Shown here: positions 25,754 through 34,392 of the stretch, in pieces
Layout of the letters: each line of letters starts with the position of its first letter
Numbering within the stretch: position 1 is the first letter of the stretch
Assembly: GCF_022869165.1 (NCBI RefSeq)
Contig: NZ_CP094929.1
Location: 3,348,001 to 3,412,000 of the forward strand
DNA from: Sphaerochaeta associata
GTDB taxonomy: Bacteria > Spirochaetota > Spirochaetia > Sphaerochaetales > Sphaerochaetaceae
Direction of reading: 5' to 3'
Length of the DNA: 64,000 nucleotides
Position numbers and translations under genes: made by a program
Notes under the pieces: model-generated
What the model saw: only the letters and a program-made list of their open reading frames with translations
Databases searched by the model: none
Told to the model about the DNA's origin: nothing

Positions 25754-27787
25754 ATGACCGATACACAGGTACGGGTAAAGCCGCTTACATATGAAGAAGC
25801 TTCCTTTGATTTCGACCTCGCAACCATTCGAACATGCAGGGCTCTTGGCAGCAGTGAGCCGATTGTCGGGCAACCACGCGCCCTGAGGACGCTCGAACTG
25901 GGTCTTTCCCTCTCCAAAAGCGGCTACAACATCTTTGTCAGCGGCGACAGCGGCAGCGGCAGGCACAAGGCGGTGCGCCATGCAGTTCAGAATCTTATCC
26001 ACGACACCTCGTCGCTGTGCGACCTCGTCTATGTCTACAACTTCCTCCAACCCAACAGTCCGAGGGTACTTACCTTCACGTGCGGGGATGGGCAGCTGTT
26101 TTGTGATGCTTCAGAGGCATTCAACCAAGAGCTTCTCTCCCTGGCCCTGCAAAAGCGGGATTTTTATGCAACGGCCCTCGAACTGGTTTCAGAATTCGAG
26201 GCGCAGTTCCCCCAAGCATCGCTTCGTGACCATTTCGACCATATACGCATGGACCTCAAGCGGATGGACAAGCACATCCAGGGCCTTGATGAAAAGGCCT
26301 GCAAAGCCGATCCTATTGCCACCAAATACCGGGCGAATCTTCTGGTAAATCATGCAAAGGCCACTCAGAGACCTTTTATCATTGAATCACATCCATCCTT
26401 TTCAAACCTCTTCGGCTCGGTGGACAACGAGCAGAAAATGCCCCATTTGGGCCTGCATGCAGGAACCCTGCTGGAGGCGAGCGGAGGCTTCTTGGTCATC
26501 GATGCCGAGGAGCTGCTCAGCGAGCAGGGACTGTGGGACGCGCTGAAGCGCTACCTTGATGCCAACGCCCTGACTGTTGAGAGCGGAGCCATCACCAAGG
26601 GTGAATTACGCAGCGCCTCCATCAGGCCGCAGATGCCCCCGTTGCCGGTCAAGGTCATTCTTATCGGCAGTGAGGAGACCTATGACACCCTCACCGAAGG
26701 CGATGAGCGCTTTCTCACCCTTTTCAAGCTCTGTGCACAGTTTGACTACTCGATGAATCTTGATGAGAAGGCCATCGCCCAGACAATCGCCAACCTTGAC
26801 AGCTATGCAAAGCAGAACCAGTTGCTCGAGCTCAGTGACGAGGCTTTTCTCCAGCTGCTCAGATACAGCTGCTGGTATGTGGAGTCCCGCGAACATCTGA
26901 GCACCCAGTTCTCCACCCTCTACGACCTGCTCGAGGAGGCGAACTGGTGGGCGCGTTATCATCGGAAGAACCAAATCGACGATCAGGTGATCCTCACCGC
27001 CCATGCAGAGCGGGAGTATGCCAACGGCATCAGCGAGACCAAGATCAACGAGGAAATCATCAGCGGCGATATGATCATCAGCCTGAGCGGCACCAAGGTC
27101 GGGGTGGTCAACGGCTTGGCCGTCATGGACAGGGGGAGCGCATCCTTCGGGACTCCCACGGTGATCAGCTGCACGGTGGCGCCGGGCAATGAGGGTATTG
27201 TAAACATCGAGCACGAGGCCGGTCTGAGCGGTGAAATCCACGATAAGGGGCTGTTGATTCTCGAGGGGTACCTGCGCAAGCACTATGCCCGCACCTTCCC
27301 CCTTTCCATTTATGCAGGAATCGCCTTCGAGCAGTCCTATGCCGAAGTGGATGGGGACAGCGCCTCCTCAAGCGAGCTGTACGCCCTGCTGTCGGCCATC
27401 GGGGAGCTTCCCGTCCGCCAGGACATCGCCGTCACCGGTTCGGTGAACCAGATGGGCATGATCCAGCCGGTGGGCGGCATCAATGAAAAAATCGAAGGAT
27501 TCTTTCATACCTGCCAGGCGACCGGCCTGACCGGAAGGCAGGGGGTCATCATTCCATTTCAGAATGTACGCAACCTGATTCTCGGCTATGAGGTGCTTGA
27601 GGCGATCAAGGCCAAACAGTTCTTCATCTACCCCATCAAGACGATCGATGAAGGCATGCAACTCTTGACCGAACGGCCTGCAGGCATCCGCAATGCAAAG
27701 GGCAACTACAGCGCAGGCAATTTCAACTACGATATCGAGGACAGGTTGCGCAAGATGTACCAGGCGGTCCTAGCCAACAGAGGTTAG
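25754..27787 (+). CDS. LonB-like ATP-dependent protease
   Basis: A 677-residue protease of the AAA_32/Lon_C family (COG1067). Residues 1-250 carry the ATPase part, with the Walker A-like SGDSGSGRHKAVR and a long insertion. A LonB-type lid follows (about 330-420). The C-terminal protease domain holds the Ser-Lys dyad: serine in VDGDSASSSELYALLSAI and lysine in GGINEKIEGFF. Unlike classical Lon, it lacks the N-terminal LAN domain. It degrades misfolded or regulatory proteins in the cytoplasm. The near-consensus promoter and 6-nt -10-to-ATG distance predict a leaderless mRNA. Its stop overlaps the convergent MATE gene by 18 nt. Confidence 0.88.
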   Translation: MTDTQVRVKPLTYEEASFDFDLATIRTCRALGSSEPIVGQPRALRTLELGLSLSKSGYNIFVSGDSGSGRHKAVRHAVQNLIHDTSSLCDLVYVYNFLQPNSPRVLTFTCGDGQLFCDASEAFNQELLSLALQKRDFYATALELVSEFEAQFPQASLRDHFDHIRMDLKRMDKHIQGLDEKACKADPIATKYRANLLVNHAKATQRPFIIESHPSFSNLFGSVDNEQKMPHLGLHAGTLLEASGGFLVIDAEELLSEQGLWDALKRYLDANALTVESGAITKGELRSASIRPQMPPLPVKVILIGSEETYDTLTEGDERFLTLFKLCAQFDYSMNLDEKAIAQTIANLDSYAKQNQLLELSDEAFLQLLRYSCWYVESREHLSTQFSTLYDLLEEANWWARYHRKNQIDDQVILTAHAEREYANGISETKINEEIISGDMIISLSGTKVGVVNGLAVMDRGSASFGTPTVISCTVAPGNEGIVNIEHEAGLSGEIHDKGLLILEGYLRKHYARTFPLSIYAGIAFEQSYAEVDGDSASSSELYALLSAIGELPVRQDIAVTGSVNQMGMIQPVGGINEKIEGFFHTCQATGLTGRQGVIIPFQNVRNLILGYEVLEAIKAKQFFIYPIKTIDEGMQLLTERPAGIRNAKGNYSAGNFNYDIEDRLRKMYQAVLANRG

Positions 27788-29137
27788 GCTGCGCAGCTTC
27801 TTTAAAAAAGGAAGTATGTAGGCAAGCGAGAGTACAAAGGTAAGCACATCGGCGATGGGCTGGGCGAGCTGCACCCCTGCAAGCCCGACGAGACCGGGCA
27901 GCAGTGAGATGACAGGAACAAAGAAGAAACCCTGTCTGGCAAGGGCCAATACGGAGCTTGAGCTGCCGTGGCCGGTACTTTGGAACACCATCCCGCTCAA
28001 GGTATTGAACGAGGACAGCGGCATCAGGATGCACTGGTAGCGTATGGCAACCGTCCCGATGGCGATGACCGTCGGGTCTGAGAGAAACAGCAGCATGATA
28101 TAGTGCGCTCCTGCAAAGCAGACCACACCGATGAAGGTGAAAGCCAGAACTCCGGTTCGCACACAGAACGTATAGGCTTCAATCAGACGGTCGTAGCGCT
28201 TGGCTCCCCAGCTGAAGCCGGCAACCGGCTGCAGGCCTTGTCCGAATCCTATCAAAGCCGAGTTGAGGAACTGCATCACGCGGGTGGTGATGGACATCGC
28301 AGCTATCGCTTCATCACCGAATGGGGCGGAGAAAACATTCAGACAAATCGCTGAAACGGTGTGCAGCAGGGTACGAAAGAGCGAAGGGGCTCCAACGGTG
28401 AAGATATCACGATAGATCCACCACTTCAGTCTCACATGCCGGAGGGAAAGGTGCAAGTTGCTTCTTCTCTTGACGAAATGCGAGAAGAGAATGAAGAAAC
28501 TGAAGCCCTGACTGAGAACTGTTGCAAGGGCCGCCCCCTTGATGCCCATGCCCAGAACAAAGATGAATATCGGATCGAGTATCACATTCAGGATGGCACC
28601 GCTGCTCATCCCGAGCATGCCAAGGTGGGCCTTCCCCTCCGAACGGAGGTTGTTGTTCATCGTATAGCAGACCGCCATCCAAGGTGCACCGACGAGAATC
28701 ACCGAGGCATAGCTGACCGCTTCGGTCTCGATGGTGGGGGTTGCTCCCAAGAACCGTACCAGCGAGGTGGTGCCGGCCAGACCGGCCAGGGTGAACAGCA
28801 GGGCCATGCTCATCGAGGTGAAAAAGGCGGTGCTGAAAACTTGGTCTGCCTCAGTGCGTTGCTTTGCGCCAAGCAGACGCGAAACCGTATTGGCAGACCC
28901 CTGGCCGAATGTGATGCCGATGGACTGGATGATGCTCATGATCGAATAGACTATCCCCACCGCAGCACTGCTTTCGGTCCCCAACCGACTGACGAATATG
29001 GTATCGGTCATCGAGTAGAATGAGGTGATGAGCATGCTGATGATCGTCGGGGTAGCCAATTGAAGAATGAGTGATCTCACCGGTTGCTCGGTCATACGCT
29101 TATAGTTCTGCTCGGCGTTGAGCGTTTGGAATTTCAT
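27770..29137 (-). CDS. MATE-family multidrug/cation antiporter
   Basis: A 455-residue protein with about twelve hydrophobic helices in two repeats. The first repeat has LATPTIISMLITSFYSMTDTIFVSRLGTESSAAVG, the typical MATE N-terminal helix pair. The second begins near FRTLLHTVSAICLNVF. It exports drugs or metabolites with Na+ or H+ in the inner membrane. The start at 29137 (MKFQTLNAEQNYKRM) is near the upstream gene's stop; an alternative start 12 nt upstream is possible. It is last in a minus-strand operon after rsmI and a SpoU methyltransferase. Confidence 0.85.
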   Translation of the reverse strand: MKFQTLNAEQNYKRMTEQPVRSLILQLATPTIISMLITSFYSMTDTIFVSRLGTESSAAVGIVYSIMSIIQSIGITFGQGSANTVSRLLGAKQRTEADQVFSTAFFTSMSMALLFTLAGLAGTTSLVRFLGATPTIETEAVSYASVILVGAPWMAVCYTMNNNLRSEGKAHLGMLGMSSGAILNVILDPIFIFVLGMGIKGAALATVLSQGFSFFILFSHFVKRRSNLHLSLRHVRLKWWIYRDIFTVGAPSLFRTLLHTVSAICLNVFSAPFGDEAIAAMSITTRVMQFLNSALIGFGQGLQPVAGFSWGAKRYDRLIEAYTFCVRTGVLAFTFIGVVCFAGAHYIMLLFLSDPTVIAIGTVAIRYQCILMPLSSFNTLSGMVFQSTGHGSSSSVLALARQGFFFVPVISLLPGLVGLAGVQLAQPIADVLTFVLSLAYILPFLKKLRSLTSVG

Positions 29138-29934
29138 GCAGAGAACCATCCATGCATCATGATTCCTGCAGCCACTGCGACATTCAACGAACCTTTGGTC
29201 CCCGCCTGGGCGATGGACAGCCTGCCCAGCGAAGCTTCACAGGCGCCAAGCAAGGCCGGACTCACCCCCAGCTCTTCACTGCCTATCACACCAATCCCTT
29301 TGGCCGGAAATGGGAATACATCAAGTTCGGTTCCTCCGGTCTCCAAGGCGAACAGGGGAAGATCGAGGATCTTCAACCGGGCGAGCATCGCTTCCTCACC
29401 GAGCACCTCATACTCCACAGTCCGGGTGCACCCTCGGCTTGTTTTATAGGTTCTTGGATGATCGACGGCGGCACAACCCTCCACCAGATAGATTTTCTGA
29501 ATGCCGAAGGAGTCGGCCGATCGGAAGATGGAGCCGATATTGTACGGCGAGCGGAGACGGTCGAGGACCAGGATGTGGTCGAGAATCGTGCGCTGGCTCG
29601 AATCCAGGTTACCTTCCTCATCAACGAAATCCCAATCGGCACTATCGCTGCCCAATGCCTGAAGCAACAAATAGTGAATGTCTTCACAGGCGACAGCCAG
29701 CTCGGCCTCCTGGAGCAGGGAAAGCTTTACACCAAGTCCTGCCAGGCGTGCAAGCTCGCTTTCGCCGAGCACCGAGCGAAACTGAGGAGAGTCGAACAGT
29801 CCTGTCAGGGCCGCAAGATATGCGGGTTCATGCTGATTGCGCAGGGCAAGCGTTGCCTGTTGGTGAAACAGCAGGGCGCACTTGCGTACGCACGTACGAT
29901 CCTTGAGCGTTTTAAGCTTCGCTATCGTTATCAT
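29134..29934 (-). CDS. SpoU (TrmH)-family RNA 2'-O-methyltransferase
   Basis: A 266-residue protein whose C-terminal half is a SPOUT methyltransferase. Motif 1 is DRLRSPYNIGSIFRSADSFGI, motif 2 is IGVIGSEELGVSP and motif 3 is LSIAQAGTKGSLNVAVAAGI, the knotted SAM site. The N-terminal 110 residues are not like the standard substrate-binding domain, so the RNA target (tRNA or rRNA) is unknown. The ATG at 29934 overlaps the rsmI stop by 23 nt. A longer upstream frame exists but lies inside rsmI. Confidence 0.82.
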   Translation of the reverse strand: MITIAKLKTLKDRTCVRKCALLFHQQATLALRNQHEPAYLAALTGLFDSPQFRSVLGESELARLAGLGVKLSLLQEAELAVACEDIHYLLLQALGSDSADWDFVDEEGNLDSSQRTILDHILVLDRLRSPYNIGSIFRSADSFGIQKIYLVEGCAAVDHPRTYKTSRGCTRTVEYEVLGEEAMLARLKILDLPLFALETGGTELDVFPFPAKGIGVIGSEELGVSPALLGACEASLGRLSIAQAGTKGSLNVAVAAGIMMHGWFSA

Positions 29935-30619
29935 CGCTTTCACCCGTTTGTTTTGGAGCGACCAGTACGGCGAACTCCCCTTTAACCGCATCCCTGCCGG
30001 CAAGCGTGGAGGCAACCTCGGCAGCGGTACCCTGGAGGAACTCCTCAAACTTCTTGGTCATCTCCCTGCCCGCAACCAACGTACGTGTCGCATCGAGGGC
30101 GGCGATCTCTTCCAAAGTCTTTATGATACGGAACGGGGACTCATAGAGGATGAAAGCTTCGTCACGCTGCAGCAACTGTGCAAGACGCTTGGTCCTTCTT
30201 CCCTTTCTCGGGCTGAGGAATCCTTCAAAGGTGAAGCTCTTGCCGACAAAGCCGGCTACGCTGACCAGCGTTGCAACAGCACTGGGGCCGGGAATGGGAA
30301 CTACAGGAAAGCCCGCCTGACGGACGGCGGTGACAACCCTGGCCCCGGGGTCGCTTATGCCGGGAGTGCCGGCATCGCTGACAAAGGCCACATCCAATCC
30401 ACTGCCCAGCAACTCCACGATACCCTTGGCCGAGTTGATCTCGTTGTGGGCGTGACAGGCGATCAGGCGCTTGGAAATTTCGAAGTGATTCAGCAGCTGC
30501 TGGGTGTGACGGGTGTCCTCGCAGGCGATTACATCCACGTTCTTCAGCGTCTGTACAGCCCGGTAGGTGATGTCCTCAAGGTTCCCGATTGGTGTCGCCA
30601 CCATATAAAAGGTACTCAT
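29912..30619 (-). CDS. rsmI: 16S rRNA (cytidine(1402)-2'-O)-methyltransferase RsmI
   Basis: A 235-residue tetrapyrrole-methylase-fold enzyme that methylates C1402 of 16S rRNA. Visible are YMVATPIGNLEDITYRAVQTL, CEDTRHTQQLL, VSDAGTPGISDPG and IPGPSAVATLVSVAG. The start at 30619 gives MSTFYMVATP, the conserved N-terminus, and lies 7 nt from a TAGACT -10 box, predicting a leaderless mRNA. The next gene starts inside its 3' end. Two SAM-dependent RNA methyltransferases in one operon suggest a common role in ribosome maturation. Confidence 0.93.
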   Translation of the reverse strand: MSTFYMVATPIGNLEDITYRAVQTLKNVDVIACEDTRHTQQLLNHFEISKRLIACHAHNEINSAKGIVELLGSGLDVAFVSDAGTPGISDPGARVVTAVRQAGFPVVPIPGPSAVATLVSVAGFVGKSFTFEGFLSPRKGRRTKRLAQLLQRDEAFILYESPFRIIKTLEEIAALDATRTLVAGREMTKKFEEFLQGTAAEVASTLAGRDAVKGEFAVLVAPKQTGESDDNDSEA

Positions 30620-30626
30620 GCGCTTC

Positions 30627-30655
30627 AGTCTACATGCTCTCATTCATCCTTACAA
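30627..30655 (-). promoter_or_regulatory. rsmI promoter, predicted leaderless
   Basis: Minus strand TTGTAA (30650-30655), 17-nt spacer, TAGACT (30627-30632), 7 nt to ATG; no SD. Confidence 0.55.
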
Positions 30656-30665
30656 GCGTAATGGG

Positions 30666-30703
30666 TTGGTATCGTTTCCCACACGGTTTGGTATTTTTCA
30701 CCA
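30666..30703 (+). promoter_or_regulatory. Candidate PspF upstream activation sites, first psp operon
   Basis: Two 16-bp elements, TTGGTATCGTTTCCCA (30666-30681) and TTGGTATTTTTCACCA (30688-30703), 22 bp apart. Both fit TGGY-N7-NCCA. Two similar elements lie upstream of the second psp operon. The distance to the sigma-54 promoter (about 75-110 bp) suits an enhancer-binding protein. Confidence 0.55.
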
Positions 30704-30776
30704 TAAGGTAGGAAAAACCCCCTGCATTTACCCGAATCCTACAGAAAATCAATCATTTTCTTCTGGTTTTTAAAAG

Positions 30777-30793
30777 TTGGCACGCCTTTTGCA
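30777..30793 (+). promoter_or_regulatory. Sigma-54 promoter of first psp operon
   Basis: TTGGCACGCCTTTTGCA matches the -24/-12 consensus TGGCACG-N4-TTGC. Transcription should start near 30804, giving a leader of about 44 nt before pspA. Confidence 0.85.
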
Positions 30794-30847
30794 TAGCTAT
30801 CTACGTAACAACGAAACCACAACAGCCACCCGGTGGCGAAGGAGACA

Positions 30848-31525
30848 ATGATGCAGATGTTTAAAAGAATCGCCGATATCTTCAACTCACACGTCAATAG
30901 TGCTTTGGACAAGCTTGAAGATCCGGCAAAGATGATCAGCCTGATGATCACCGAACTGGAGGATACCCAGACCAAGGCCCGTTCTTCCATGGCAGCCCGT
31001 AAAGCGGAGCAAACAAGCCTGGAGAGAGAAAAGGCTGAGTTTGAGAAATCCGTCCTTCGTTGGGAAGATCGCGCAAAGCTGGCCATCACCAATGGTCGTG
31101 AGGACCTGGCCCGCGAAGCCCTGTTGGAGAAAAAGCATGCCGCCGAGCAAATCAAGCGCATCGAGGAGCAACTTGCCAACCTGACTTCAATTCTTGCCAG
31201 CCAGAGCGCCCAGCTCACCCAGATCGCCGATAAGCTCAAGGAAGTCAAGGACAAACAACAGATCCTCGTCCAGAGAGCCAGAAGCGCCAAGGAGAAGAAG
31301 CAGGTCGCCCAGACCCTGAAGAGCAGCGATAGTGCAGACCTTGCCCGTAAGTTCAGTGAGCTCGAGAGCAAAATCGAGCGGATGGAAGCCGATGCCGAAA
31401 TGGCAGGCTATCATGGATCACCTTCTGCGAGCGATGAGTTTGCAAAAATGGAATCCGATGAGGCCATCGAGGCCGAGCTTGCAAGCTTGAAGCAGTCCAT
31501 GACCAAGAAGAAGGAGCAGAAATAA
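30848..31525 (+). CDS. pspA: PspA/IM30-family envelope-stress protein (copy 1)
   Basis: A 225-residue PspA homologue, nearly all alpha-helical coiled coil. Family landmarks are MFKRIADIFNSHVNSALDKLEDPAKMI at the amphipathic N-terminus and AKLAITNGREDLAREALLEK in the helical core. PspA binds stressed membranes from the cytoplasmic side and, in enterobacteria, also inhibits PspF. The ATG at 30848 was chosen because AAGGAG precedes it at good spacing. It lies behind a sigma-54 promoter and is followed by a PspC gene that overlaps its stop by 1 nt. A second pspA lies 1.5 kb downstream in its own operon. Confidence 0.9.
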   Translation: MMQMFKRIADIFNSHVNSALDKLEDPAKMISLMITELEDTQTKARSSMAARKAEQTSLEREKAEFEKSVLRWEDRAKLAITNGREDLAREALLEKKHAAEQIKRIEEQLANLTSILASQSAQLTQIADKLKEVKDKQQILVQRARSAKEKKQVAQTLKSSDSADLARKFSELESKIERMEADAEMAGYHGSPSASDEFAKMESDEAIEAELASLKQSMTKKKEQK

Positions 31526-31728
31526 TGTACTACGACAGAGAAGAGGATCGTACCCTGTATCGTGAAAGACGGGGCATGATATTGGGAGTGTTCCAAGGAT
31601 TGGCCACCTGGTCGGGGCTGCCGGTACTCCTGCTCAGAATCATCGGCCTTATCCTGCTCTTCTCGGTTGGATTCGTTCCGATGGCCATCGCCTACATTCT
31701 GACAGCACTCATGCTGCCTTCACGATAA
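31525..31728 (+). CDS. Short PspC-domain membrane protein
   Basis: A 67-residue protein consisting of just a PspC domain: LYRERRGMILGVFQGLATWSGLPVLLLRIIGLILLFSVG and a second hydrophobic segment. PspC proteins sense or transmit envelope stress at the inner membrane and can bind PspA. The ATG shares one base with the pspA stop (TAATG). It lacks the C-terminal extension seen in the second copy at 34 kb. Confidence 0.82.
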   Translation: MYYDREEDRTLYRERRGMILGVFQGLATWSGLPVLLLRIIGLILLFSVGFVPMAIAYILTALMLPSR

Positions 31729-31772
31729 CCGAACCAGACATTTTTTCATGACTGTCATTGAGTTTCTTCCTT

Positions 31773-31806
31773 GAGCAGGGCATCATTTGATGTCCTGCTC
31801 TTCTTC
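31773..31806 (+). terminator. Terminator between first psp operon and pspF
   Basis: Twelve-base-pair hairpin (31773-31784 with 31789-31800; one G-U pair) with an ATTT loop and TTCTTCTT downstream on the plus strand. It contains the stop codon of the convergent pspF gene. Confidence 0.65.
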
Positions 31807-32802
31807 TTGCAGGCGGTCCTGATATTTTCGGTACAGTCCCCGCAGTTGGTCATAGGTCAGATTGAGCAGCTTTGCAGCCTCTTTCTGGTTGCCTGAAGCG
31901 TTCTTGAGGGCTTGTTTGAGATACTTGAGGTCCAGCTCAAGTCGTGCCGCCTCGAATTGGCTCAAATCGAGCTCTGCCTCCTGAAGGGGCAGGACCGGCT
32001 GTTGCTGACTCGTGCGCTTGAATGGATTGTCGAACGGGTTGAACTCAAGGTGTTCGATCAGTGAAGCGTCGCTGCGATAGACAGCCCGCTCAACAACATT
32101 TTTCAGCTCACGGACATTACCCGGCCAAGGATAGCAGAGCATCTGGGAGATGACGTCCTCACTGAACGAGGGCATCTCCTTGCGCCCGCACTCAAGGGTC
32201 ATCTTGGAGGCAAAATAGGTTGCCAACAGGATTATATCCTCGCCCCGCTCGCGAAGCGGGGGAAGGAAGAGCACCTCGAAGGAGAGGCGGTCCAGCAGGT
32301 CCTCCTTGAACTTTCCCTGTTCGCACAGGGTCGGCAGGTCGGCATTGGTCGCACCGATGATCCGTACGTTCGTTTCATGGGTCACCGACGATCCCACCCG
32401 CTCGTAGGTGCCGTACTCGACCACCCTGAGAATCTTCTCCTGGACTTCCAAGGGGATGAGACCGATCTCATCCAGAAAGAGCGTCCCGCCTTCGGCTTCC
32501 TCGAACCTGCCTTTGCGGGTCTTCTGCGCTCCGGTGAAAGCTCCTTGCTCATAGCCGAAAAGTTCTGTTTCAATGAGGGAGGGCGGAAGGGCGGCGCAGT
32601 TGACCGTTACCAGGTTCTGCTGCCACCTCGGGGAGAGGAAGTGGAGACGTCTGGCGGCAATTTCCTTGCCGCTGCCCCGTTCTCCTACAAGCAGCACCGA
32701 GCGATTCACGGTTGCAGCCCGGCTGAGCTTGCTTTGGAAGTCAAGAAAGACTTCACTCTCACCCAGGGGTTGCTGATTGTATCCGGCTTGCACGGCTTCC
32801 AT
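31783..32802 (-). CDS. pspF: Sigma-54-dependent activator PspF
   Basis: A 339-residue enhancer-binding protein with no N-terminal sensory domain, as in PspF. The AAA+ domain starts LGESEVFLDFQSKLSRAA. It has Walker A GERGSGKE, the sigma-54 contact loop GYEQGAFTGAQ, Walker B GGTLFLDEIG and the arginine-finger region. The C-terminus is a Fis-type HTH (NQKEAAKLLNLTYDQLRGLYRKY). The ATG at 32802 was chosen because GAGGTGGAG precedes it; an upstream frame adds an unrelated N-terminus. It lies between two psp operons with sigma-54 promoters, and one pair of putative binding sites sits just upstream of its own start, suggesting autoregulation as in E. coli. Confidence 0.9.
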   Translation of the reverse strand: MEAVQAGYNQQPLGESEVFLDFQSKLSRAATVNRSVLLVGERGSGKEIAARRLHFLSPRWQQNLVTVNCAALPPSLIETELFGYEQGAFTGAQKTRKGRFEEAEGGTLFLDEIGLIPLEVQEKILRVVEYGTYERVGSSVTHETNVRIIGATNADLPTLCEQGKFKEDLLDRLSFEVLFLPPLRERGEDIILLATYFASKMTLECGRKEMPSFSEDVISQMLCYPWPGNVRELKNVVERAVYRSDASLIEHLEFNPFDNPFKRTSQQQPVLPLQEAELDLSQFEAARLELDLKYLKQALKNASGNQKEAAKLLNLTYDQLRGLYRKYQDRLQEEEQDIK

Positions 32803-32816
32803 ACACTCCACCTCAC

Positions 32817-32851
32817 TTGGTAAATTTAGCCATCCTTGGCAGGTTTCACCA
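32817..32851 (+). promoter_or_regulatory. Candidate PspF upstream activation sites, second psp operon
   Basis: TTGGTAAATTTAGCCA (32817-32832) and TTGGCAGGTTTCACCA (32836-32851), both TGGY-N7-NCCA. They lie 100-135 bp upstream of the sigma-54 promoter and 15 bp from the divergent pspF start. Confidence 0.55.
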
Positions 32852-32948
32852 GCGTTAGGGTAGCACAGCTTGGTGAGAGCGAAAAGAGGAAGGGCCGCAA
32901 TCCTAGGCAAAATGGCGATTTAGATATTTTTCTTTAAACTTTTAATAG

Positions 32949-32965
32949 TTGGCACGATTCGTGCA
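32949..32965 (+). promoter_or_regulatory. Sigma-54 promoter of second psp operon
   Basis: TTGGCACGATTCGTGCA has a consensus -24 (TGGCACG) and a -12 TGC with one mismatch to TTGC. The transcription start should be near 32976, 38 nt before pspA copy 2. Confidence 0.82.
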
Positions 32966-33013
32966 TCTAGATTTTCACGAACACAGGTGGTACTACTACC
33001 TAAGGAGAGAAGT

Positions 33014-33670
33014 ATGGGAGTGTTTTCAAGATTCTTAGATATTGTCAACGCAAATATCAACTCACTGCTCGACAAGGCGGAAGATCCGGAAAAGATGATC
33101 AAGTTGATGATGCAGGAGATGGAAGATACCCTGATCGAGCTGAAGAGTTCCTGCGCTGCGAAAATGGCCAGCAGAGCCAAAACCGACCGCACCTACAAGG
33201 AGGCGCTCAGTGCTGTCGATCGCTGGCAGAGCAGAGCGGAGCTCGCCATCAGCAAAGGTCGGGAGGATCTGGCCAGGGAAGCGTTGCTGGAACGAAAGCA
33301 GGCAAAGGCGGCCCTTGATCAGCTGCAGGCTGAGCTCAGTGCATACGACGACTTGATCAGGACTGCAAAGAGCGAGATCAATCAGATCGAGGACAAGCTT
33401 ACCACGGTCAAGCAGAAGTATCAGATGATGGTTGAGCGGGCCAAGCGTGCTCGCGAAGAACAGGCTGCACAGGAGGCTCTCAAGCGTGCCAACGACAGCA
33501 GCACCTTCGGTCGGTTCAGCGATATGGAAGAGAAGATCGACCGGATGCAGGCAAACAATGAGATGAATCGGCCCACCAATTCTTCTCTCGACGACAAGTT
33601 CAGGGACCTGGAAGAGATGGATGACATTGATGCCGAAATCGCTGAACTGCGCAAGCGCGCCGGCTTGTAA
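33014..33670 (+). CDS. pspA: PspA/IM30-family envelope-stress protein (copy 2)
   Basis: A 218-residue PspA homologue. It begins MGVFSRFLDIVNANINSLLDKAEDPEKMIKLMMQEMEDTL, the classical PspA N-terminus, and has RAELAISKGREDLAREALLERK in the core. AAGGAGAG precedes the ATG at 33014. It heads a four-gene operon with PspB-like, PspC and DUF4097 proteins. Two paralogues under separate sigma-54 promoters but near one pspF suggest different envelope targets or stoichiometries. Confidence 0.9.
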   Translation: MGVFSRFLDIVNANINSLLDKAEDPEKMIKLMMQEMEDTLIELKSSCAAKMASRAKTDRTYKEALSAVDRWQSRAELAISKGREDLAREALLERKQAKAALDQLQAELSAYDDLIRTAKSEINQIEDKLTTVKQKYQMMVERAKRAREEQAAQEALKRANDSSTFGRFSDMEEKIDRMQANNEMNRPTNSSLDDKFRDLEEMDDIDAEIAELRKRAGL

Positions 33671-33684
33671 AGTAGAGGCGAAGC

Positions 33685-34029
33685 ATGGAAGCTATTTGGA
33701 TTCTATCTGTCATCTTCACGTTCATCATCATCATTTCCACCATCGATCATCGGTACAACCTCAGGAAGAAAAAGATCGATGCCGCCCTCAGGATGCGGGA
33801 GATGGAGATGGGACTCCCTCCGGGAACCTACAGTTCCACCAAGATCAAAAGCGGGAAAAACCGGAATACGGTCGATCCATCCTTCACTGAATGGAAGCAG
33901 ACATCCAATAGGACTGAACTGAAGAAGGGTATCGATGATTTGCAGCAGAGGCTGGCAAATCTGGAAACAATAATGAACAACCGGAAGGCAAAGCCTGAAG
34001 GTATGCAAGATAAGGAATGGAAGGAATGA
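33685..34029 (+). CDS. PspB-like single-pass membrane protein
   Basis: A 114-residue protein with one N-terminal membrane helix (MEAIWILSVIFTFIIIISTI) followed by a basic segment HRYNLRKKK and a C-terminal helix with coiled-coil character (ELKKGIDDLQQRLANLETIM). This is the architecture of PspB, though longer than the usual 74 residues and with little direct similarity. It sits between pspA and pspC in the classical pspABC order. PspB with PspC would recruit PspA to the inner membrane. The call depends mainly on architecture and position. Confidence 0.65.
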   Translation: MEAIWILSVIFTFIIIISTIDHRYNLRKKKIDAALRMREMEMGLPPGTYSSTKIKSGKNRNTVDPSFTEWKQTSNRTELKKGIDDLQQRLANLETIMNNRKAKPEGMQDKEWKE

Positions 34030-34391
34030 TTGCTATGGCTACCAAAAAATTGTACAGATCCCCTCGGGGAAAGATTTTCGGGGTTTGCACCGGCCTTGCT
34101 GAGTGGAGGGACCTGCCCGCCGACCCAGTTCGTCTGATTGTTTTCCTGGTGGTGCTTGTCACCGGAGTGTTCCCGGGAGCCTTGATCTACTTGGCTGCCG
34201 CCCTCTTGATTCCCATGAATCCAGGATACGACTACTCTGAGAGCACAATCTACTCCAATGACGAACCCAAGCAGAGTGAAGCGGAGCTGAAAGCCGAGTA
34301 CGAGAGACTCAAGCGCAAGGTCGAAAAGATGGAAAGCGAAATGTTCAACAAGGAACGGGATTGGGACGACCGATTCCACCAGGGAAGCTGA
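34026..34391 (+). CDS. pspC: PspC-domain protein with coiled-coil tail
   Basis: A 121-residue protein. The PspC domain covers residues about 5-65 (KLYRSPRGKIFGVCTGLAEWRDLPADPVRLIVFLVVL and a second helix). A charged C-terminal helix (EAELKAEYERLKRKVEKMESEM) follows and may form a coiled coil. The ATG at 34026 overlaps the stop of the PspB-like gene (ATGA) and is preceded by AAGGA; a second ATG lies 9 nt downstream. It is probably the inner-membrane sensor/adaptor of the Psp response. Confidence 0.82.
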   Translation: MIAMATKKLYRSPRGKIFGVCTGLAEWRDLPADPVRLIVFLVVLVTGVFPGALIYLAAALLIPMNPGYDYSESTIYSNDEPKQSEAELKAEYERLKRKVEKMESEMFNKERDWDDRFHQGS

Positions 34392-34392
34392 T